Shown one piece after another: positions 27,201 to 36,200 of a stretch of 64,000 nucleotides of DNA (its first letter is position 1; each line of letters begins with the position of its first letter). The DNA is from Haliotis asinina (lineage: Eukaryota > Mollusca > Gastropoda > Lepetellida > Haliotidae). The notes beneath the pieces were generated by a model. The model ran no database searches. It saw only the letters and a program-made list of their open reading frames with translations, and was not told the origin of the DNA. The stretch lies in contig NC_090283.1 in NCBI RefSeq assembly GCF_037392515.1, forward strand, positions 37,836,249 to 37,900,248, written 5' to 3'. A program made the position numbers and the translations under genes.

Positions 27201-30200
27201 ATGATTGTGTTTCAGACATTAGCTTTACTTGAGGATGAGGAAGACATTAATCAGATAACTGATTTCTTCTCCTATGAACATTTCTATGTGATCTACTGTA
27301 AGTTCTGGGAGCTGGATAAGGATCATGACTTGTTCATAGACCGAGGAGATCTTGCCAGACACAACGACCATGGTAAGTCCCACGGCATTCTCTCCTCATT
27401 CTACTCCACTTGTCACCTGCAAGCAATGCTGGACTTCTATATGACTTATGGATTACTCAGCCCTTCTGACTTTTTTTGTAATTCTACACCAGCATTATCA
27501 GATGTTAAACATAGAGAATTTTTTGGTTTCTTCTTTTTATTCTTAAATACAGCATTTCACAGCTTGTTCTGGCCCCATCATCAGGTAAAACTGATAACAT
27601 TATTGGATGTTGTCACTATTTCAGTGAAAGTTGACACATAGTCACATTTTGTCTCACAGTGACACAGGTTTTGAAAAGTATTTTTGTCAGATATGTATGT
27701 ACTGTTAATGTTTGTGTGTATGACCTAATACTTAGTGACATGGAAACTTGTTCATGTTCTACCACGACATGTAAATGCAGCTAAGAGGTGTATGCATACA
27801 TGAAGAAAAAGGTACACAACTCTGATGTTTAATTATAACCCATTGTAACTTTTTCCATGGTAGGAAGTTTCTATGTCTCACAGGATATTCTTGAAACTGT
27901 ATATATATAATATATTTATCATTCGTAGAACAAGATGTTATTCCAAATCATGGTCAGGCTGTTGCTATAGTGCACAGGTGAAGTCACTGAGGGACTTGCT
28001 CAGTGTTGCACAGCATATGTAAAATATATACATTGGAGAGGGGACAATAAGTAAATAAACATGTACACATACAGAGGCCCTAGAGGGAGCACAAAATAAT
28101 ATTGCTTGCATGGAATCATTCTTATCAAGCAGTATGAATCAGAGCCTAACACCATAAAGTGATGGTGGACTGTGGTGTCATAAGACAACTGATTGTCTTT
28201 CTGTCTCATTCAGTTGTCGTGGAGCACAATAGGACTTGAGGACTTAACATCAACTTTTGTATGTGAATTATGATTACGTTAAGTAAGATTTCATACAAGT
28301 GTATATTGTATGTTACATTGTATGTTTTCCATGTATGTGTTGTACGTGAAACTCTGATGTCACAGATTAAGTCCATTGTGTAACACTGAATCTTCCCTCC
28401 ACAGCGTTATCGTCAAGGGTGATAGACAGGATATTCTCAGGGGCAGTGACAAGGTGAGTGATACAGACCACAAGAAATCTCCTGAACATCACAGATCCTT
28501 GTATTCTTATGCAAGACATAACGTTTTCACACATGCTGCATCTTGAAATGGTTTGTGTAAGTGGGACTGGTGGGAGGCCAAAGTGCTTAAAGCATTCACG
28601 TGTCACACCGAAGATCCAGGTTGATTTCTCACATGGGTGCAATGTGTGAAGCCCATTTTTGTTATCCCCACTACAGGGCTCGATTTAAGAGATGTTAACC
28701 TACTTGCACCAGGTGCAACCTATGATTCAAACCTAGTTGCACCAGGTAAATTCCAGTTGCAATGCAGTGTATAAAAACAGAGGTTACGGTGCACATGAAC
28801 ATATATCCATGATGTGAGTGAGTGAGTGAGTTTAGTTTTACGCCGCACTCAGCAATATTACAGCTATATATCGGCAGTCTGTAAATAATCGAGTCTGGAC
28901 CAGACAATCCAGTGATCAACAACAAGAACATCGATCTGCGCAACTGGGAACCGATGACATGTGCCAAGTCAGCAAGCCTGACCACCCGATCCTGTTAGTC
29001 GCCTCTTACGACAAGCATAGTCGCCTTTATGGCAAGCATGGGTTGCTGAAGGCCTATTCTACCCCGGGACCTTCATGGGTATATATCCATGATGTACTGT
29101 CCTTGATGTACTATCAACACAGAGATGCATCTGATTCCTGTTTACAAGAGCTGTCATAGCCAAGACATAAATAGCAATGGTTTTGTGCCATAGCTATTCA
29201 AAGTTCAGAAGAAAGATGAGGTGACGTACTTATGCATATAATGTTAGATTTATTGTCGATTTATTTCTCAAACATTGACTGGCATCTGGTGCAAGTTTGA
29301 GTAATAACTAGTTTTCACTGTATGTAATGCTATAATAAAACTGGTGCAAGTAGCAACGCACTAAATCAAGCCCTGCCACAGTGTTTTGCTGGAATATTGC
29401 TAAAAGCATAATAAAACTAAACTCAGTCACTTCTGTAAGTGGATACAATAATTCTTTTCCCAAGGTATTGCTTGCGTACATACTAGATTGTTGCATAAAA
29501 AGACCATTGATGTGAATCTCCAACTGGAAGTTGGAGTGACTCATTGTTGATAGAAAACCATGTCTCTTACAGAGGGGAAAACTTCAAAGTCGGTCGAATG
29601 AGCTATCCAGAGTTTGTGTGGTTTCTGATTGCTGAGGAAGACAAGAGACACCCAACCAGGTAAGCGTCTGTTTCCTGCAGGTAGATCCATTTTTAAGTTA
29701 AAGTTACCCCCATTCACCTCACCTCTGATGTGATAGATTGGTTCTCTTGTCCATTGTTACCAAAGTCTGTTTGCAGTGAAAATGTACCAATGAATTTTGC
29801 TTCAAACAAGAAATAAATTGAATAAAGTTATATTAAGTTTGCGAATCCTCGTAATTTTACCTTGTTTCAAATCACTTTATTTGATTATATTACAAGGGGG
29901 TATGCACATTAAATGAAACATCAAGAACATGTAGGGTTGGTCTAAGTTAACACTGATCACGTATCGCGCATGGAATTGTTTCACTGTTCCAGCTATTGTG
30001 CTTACACCTTTGTAATACACACCAGTCATAACAACTTGAATCTATGATGGTTTGTTAAATAACTTTATCCTAAGTTGAATAAAATTCTGAGACTTAAATT
30101 TTCAATTGGCAAGGTAAATTTATGAGGATTTGCAATCTTAATTTCTCTATTTTTACTTTACTGTTGTGTTTAAAGTGAAATCCATTGGTACGTAATCACT

Positions 30201-33200
30201 GCAAACGGACTGTGATGGAGATGACATTCTTTGTCAGTTAATAGATGTAAGCAGTAGTGTTTAGAATTGGTTCAAATCCCACACATAATAACTGGTATAT
30301 TACCAACAAGAAGTCATAAAAAAGTTGGTTAATGTCATTTTTCAGAGTCTCCTATTCATGTTGTTACTGCTGATAAGTATAAAGTATCCTCTGCTGTTTT
30401 TGTTTTATTTATAGACTGTTCAGATTGCAATTGCTAATATCACATCCAATGGAAACAATGGAACTTGCTACTTTAAAGCAATAACTAATATGTCATGAAC
30501 ATAAACTTCCTGGAATCTTCAAGAAATATTCAGTCATCACTTCTAAGTAAGTGAAGTCAGTTTTCTAAGAATTAAACATGTTGTCAGGCTCTGACAGCTT
30601 CCAAGATTTGTTCTGTTGTCATTTTTTTAAAATATTAAAACAGTAGTTCTCAAATCATTTGTGTTTGATTTTGAGGAAATGTGATAGATTGCTTGGTTGT
30701 TTGGTCTTTGTGACAAATCATGGAATATTTGAATTAATCGGATACCAGTAGTAAGTAGTGATAACAGCCAGCTTTATGATCTCCACCTGGTGTTGCAGTG
30801 TGGAATACTGGTTCCGCTGCATGGACCTGGATGGAGATGGAATTATCTCAATGTACGAGATGGAGTACTTCTATGAGGAACAGATGCAGAAGATGGAGGC
30901 AATAGGGATTGAGAAACTACCATTTGAAGACTGTCTGTGTCAGGTATGGACTGATGTGTCTGTGTGCCTGCCATGCTGACTGGAAGACAAACTGTCGCAA
31001 GGGAGATAACAAGCTGTTCGTGTCACTCTGACAGTTGGCTCAGTCATTAACAAAGGAGGCTGTGTTTGACATTTTCAGCAGTTTGAATTTGAAAATGTAA
31101 TAAATACTTCAGTTAATCTCCATGTGAACAGACATCATTTCTTACTCTTTCACTATTTGTACATTCATCATATGCTTTTATACTAGCAAAGAGGTACCAA
31201 TGTTCACATAAAGGACACCTATAAACATTGGCCATCAGCCTGGAGAGTGGCATTATTTTATTACTTGTAAACTTATGTCTTCAGGTTCATGACATGATGT
31301 AAGAATGGAGAGTTAACCATACGACCCCAGACCTCAGTATGATTTGATTTTCTATACTGGACTCTTGATTCAGTCGTTTTCGATTTGATTCTTCATACAA
31401 GTGAAAATATCAGATTTTATTAACTGTCTGATTTAATTTTTTTTTATTTGAGCATGAAATCCATTATTAACCTGGCAATGTCTGCTAACAACAATTGTCA
31501 ATAGATAATTACCTTAGTGTTGACTAATGCTTTGCCTTATTCCAGCACTCGAAACTGCTTGAGATGGAGTCAAAATTAGTTCTGGCTGCATGGATATATT
31601 TTATATAGGTATTCAAATATCAGATTAAAACTTAGGTAATGGTTATTGAAAATTGAAGCTAAGGTGTCAAATTCGTTTTTGATGAAACTAAATCATTGCA
31701 GCCCTAGATTTCTATGCTTACTTAAGTTTGTACGTTTCTTGTACCCAACAGATGCTGGATCTAGTTCGACCAAAACACAAAGAGCAGATAACCCTGAGTG
31801 ACCTCAAATCATGTAAGATGACAAACATTTTCTTTGACACATTCTTCAACCTTGACAAGTTCCTGGAACATGAACAGAGAGACCCGTTTGCTAATGTGAG
31901 GGTAAGTTGCGCCCAGTTTATCCCTGGTAGCCTTGATGTTCTGTTATTCAGTGAAGAACAAAGTGCTCCTGTTGTTTGCTGTAGTTGTGTCTCTTGGTTT
32001 GAGCATTGATACATTTAAGTGACTGACTCAGTGCTCTGATGGCCAATCAAGGGGAGAACATACTTCAGTCCTATATATGTGTCTTTCCAGTTGTTGTCCA
32101 GGTCCAGACTTCGTCATTTACATGCTCTTGCACTGTTCCTGCAATGTTAGTGTATCCAGTGTTAACACAAAGCAAGATAACTAAGATAATGTTGCCACTT
32201 AGAAAACATGGAAAGATGTGTGTATAATGTAAGTGAACATGTCCTGTGTATTGAGGTTTGATCTCTTGTAGGACCCAGAGACTGATGGGCCGGAACCGTC
32301 AGACTGGGAGAAGTATGCTGCTGAGGAGTATGAGATTCTTGTAGCAGAGGAAGGGGCCAATGAACAAGAAGAAATGTATGTACAAACATTTAGCATGAAA
32401 TTATGTAGGCGATGTTCTTATTTTGATATGTTCATCCTTTGTAACAGTTGGTTAGAGGACAGTTTAGTGTATAAACGCGCTAGCAATGTCAAAGACCTCT
32501 TTTTCCTGTATAAGTACAATGTTGACAACCAAATTTGTGTCCTGTGAATGACATGAATGTGTAACATTCCATGAACATATGATTGAAGTTGTGTATGAAG
32601 TGCAGAGCTTCGAGTCTCCATTATGATCACAAACTGTATGATAGTAGAGAGTTATGTTTCATGTTACATCGTCCCTTAACACCAACTTACAGTACAGAAT
32701 CTTGTAGAGACCAACTGCTATGTGTTGCATGGTATTCAGCATGTGTCATCATGCATGTACTTGATATATGCATCTCACAAATCACATGTATGGTGTTGTA
32801 ACAGATAAATGGTGTCTGTAATTTCCCACCTGTTACATCACATTTCCCTCATGCAGCTGGTATAGGGAGTTTCGGCGCAGGTAGGTTATCTTGTGAAATT
32901 ACTTGTGCACATACATTCTTTGCATATTATGCACACCCATTAATGGGTTTTCTACCTCCTTTATCACATAGTCCAATGAAATAAAATAAGACCACATTTT
33001 CACATTTAGATTCCAAAAATGAAACAGGCCCCAAGCTAGATAGATATTCATGTGTCATGTGATTGTTGTTGTGACCACTTCAGCTTTTGACCAGGATCTG
33101 CCAAGTACTGGTTTGTTTACCCAGACAAGATTTACAAGCCAGTTGATGTGTAGCCATAACACTGCTGACTTCAGTGTAAACTCACTCTGTTCTGTGTGTG

Positions 33201-36200
33201 TATCCTGAACTTGTCTTTATATATTTAGAGGTGTTTTGTTTCCTTTACTACTGAAGAAATTTTTCCTTATCCCGACTCATGCTTATTATTACCTCCTCCC
33301 TCTGCGCAAAGATAGCGGAACATTTTAAATCCCTGGAAGTTCCCTTTTAATTGAAGTGGACGTACAGTACACTCACCCATCTGTGTCCCTTTCCTGCCAA
33401 TACAGTCAAATGACTAACCACTCTCTCCTTCATCGCCCGACGAGGATGATTGGAGGCACTGTGGGTCACAATGCTATGATAAGTTTTTGCATATGTTTTG
33501 GTTGTATAATCTAAATTGTGTTGTGTTCTGTTTTGGAATTGTAATTATTATCGTCATTATGTAAAAGTATTGTTGAAACTTTGACTAAGTCTGAAATGAT
33601 GAAATCGTGATCCCAGTGTGAACAATGGCTATTTGTTGTTCCACTGTTTGCTGTGAACGTTTCAAGAAATTATATGATTGAGTATTTGCATTATGTTTAT
33701 ATACTGTTCAAAGGATTCTGCATCTTGTAACTGTACATTGTTAACAGCTAATTCTAGTGATCAACCAGACATACCCTGGGGTATGGTCGTGATAACAGCG
33801 AGACTTCGTATAGATTACAGAAGAGGGCGTCGTCAGAGGGATCATCTGTAAGCCTTCAACTACAAGATCTGTGCTGAAACTACACTCCATGGCTTCTACG
33901 AAGACCTTCAGCGATGACATAGTCCCTCCAAACAACGAACACATTTACAACGAACCTCCACTAACACTTCCTGAGGTACAGATCGTCAGCTCTCATGATC
34001 AATGTCTGCTAGGCCTTCGTTAACCACGTCAACTACACTACATCCTTAGAGAGTCTATGGTTTACGCAGACATCTACAATGTCTACCCTCTACACATCAG
34101 ATGCTTCTGCAAGTCAACAGCTGCTGCTTGCACCACAGTCACTGGACACCAGCCTCTTCATGCAACAGTTCGCCACTCATATGATGAACCTCATGGATCG
34201 TTGTTTTGAAGAGGAAGAGAAACACCAGTCATTGGAGATGTCGTCATCATTCCTCATCATCCGTCATCTTCATTGGATATGGATTCTTGCATGAATGTGT
34301 GAAAGCATTCACGGAATGTTAGCTGTTCCAGGGATACATATAGTCAGGAGGACTATGATGACACTCGCTGCATGGACGTTACTGCCGATTGCACTGATAT
34401 CTACCATCCCCAAAACTTTGTCTACAGTCTTTCAGACAGCAACAACACATTCTAGCCTTCAGTGATTCATTAATTTCCATTACATCACATGGAGCTCTTT
34501 ATGAAAGCGCCCAAAGTCCTATAGGCAGTGATACTTGCAACAGATCCTATAAAATGGAAGATAAACAACTGGCCCAACTGGATACTACCACTCGGTGTAC
34601 CTTCTTCGGACTTGCCCATTCCAGGGCAATCAATGAGGCTCTCTTCTCCAAGTTCAGCAAACCGGAGAATGAAGAAGAAAGGATGATCCTCTCTGTGCTC
34701 ATCACTCAGAATAAGGATCAACAATTCATTTTGGAGCATTTAGCCTCTAACTGCAGGGATTGAATCTACTATGCTGGCAAAGCTCATCGTGGGGCGAGCG
34801 CTTTACTGAACATTTATATCGAGCTCCCTGGTCAGCATCCATGATATTTGATCGCAGAATCGAGGACATAGCTAAATCCGTCACTCATTACTCGATGGAC
34901 ACTTTGACTTCTGTCCTCTAGCAGACAACATTACTCCAACAAGTCAATGTTCTCAGAGAGACAAGAAGTACAATGCTCAAGCTGGCAGGAGCTCTTTTCA
35001 TCGCTGTACCGGATCAAAAAGGTGCTCCAATGAAACAGGACATCCATCCAGGGGAGCTAAAGGAGGAAAGCGCTGATGATCACGTTTGGAACAACTGGAG
35101 TCGCAGCTCCTTTTACCTGGACGACAGCATTCAGGCTCATTACAAGAAAAGTCAGCTCAGACAACAGTAAGACTTCACCATCAGGCTACTAACTCAGACT
35201 ACTAACTCAGCTCAGATGGCTTATGAATCTACTGAAATTGGAATTAAAACTGCAGCAAGATCTTAGTTCCTCAGGATTCAGCTGCTCACATCAGCACAAG
35301 AACTGACCAGACGAGGATGTTTACAACTATGCCCATTACAGCGTTGAGGAACAAAGTCCTGATAGTTCACACAACAATTCACAGTAGCGTTCCACTTACA
35401 CAAGCAAGGATCAACTTGATCTCTCACTCTGCTACATCTGACATTTCAACTCTTCGACATTGCTGATGACTTGAGCTTCCACATAAAGGCATGTCACATC
35501 CCAGGTGCAAGCAATGTCATGGCTGACACGCTGTCACGCCCACTTCAACCATCACCAACGGAAGGATTCTTCACCGGGAGACGTTTTGTCTCATCAGTCA
35601 TTTGGATCCCTGCAAATAGACCTATTTGCCACAAAGTTCAGTAAGCAAACACCAACTTTCGTATCTCCAGTGCCAGATCTGTTAGTGTGGGCAACGAACA
35701 CTTTCAGCATTTCATGGGAAGGACAGAATTGCTTACGCGTTCCCACCTCCAGTACTTCTACCGAAAGTCATCGGGAAGACAATGCTAATACAATTGATTT
35801 TGGTTTGGCTTTATTGGCCAGCCAGGTACTTTTGAGGAACTAGGACAACCAACACTGCAGATATCAGAGTGGAAGAACATTCTTGTCCATCCGCACAGCA
35901 AACAAGCTCATGGCAATCCAACATCATTCAACTTCACGAGTGGATTGTATTGAGGCCTGCTTAAAACATCAAAGATATTCAGCAAAGGCAACGAAGCAGT
36001 CACCCTAGCTCTACATAGATCTACCTGCACCTTATACGAGGATAAATGGATTCGGTTTGAAATATACGCCAGAAAGAAACGCTTCACTGCAATGAAGGCC
36101 ACACATCCTCAAGTAGCAAACTACGTATGTCATCTATGATATACCAGATAACTGAAAGGTTTTACACTTTCCACATACTTGGCGGCACTCAGCTCTGTTA

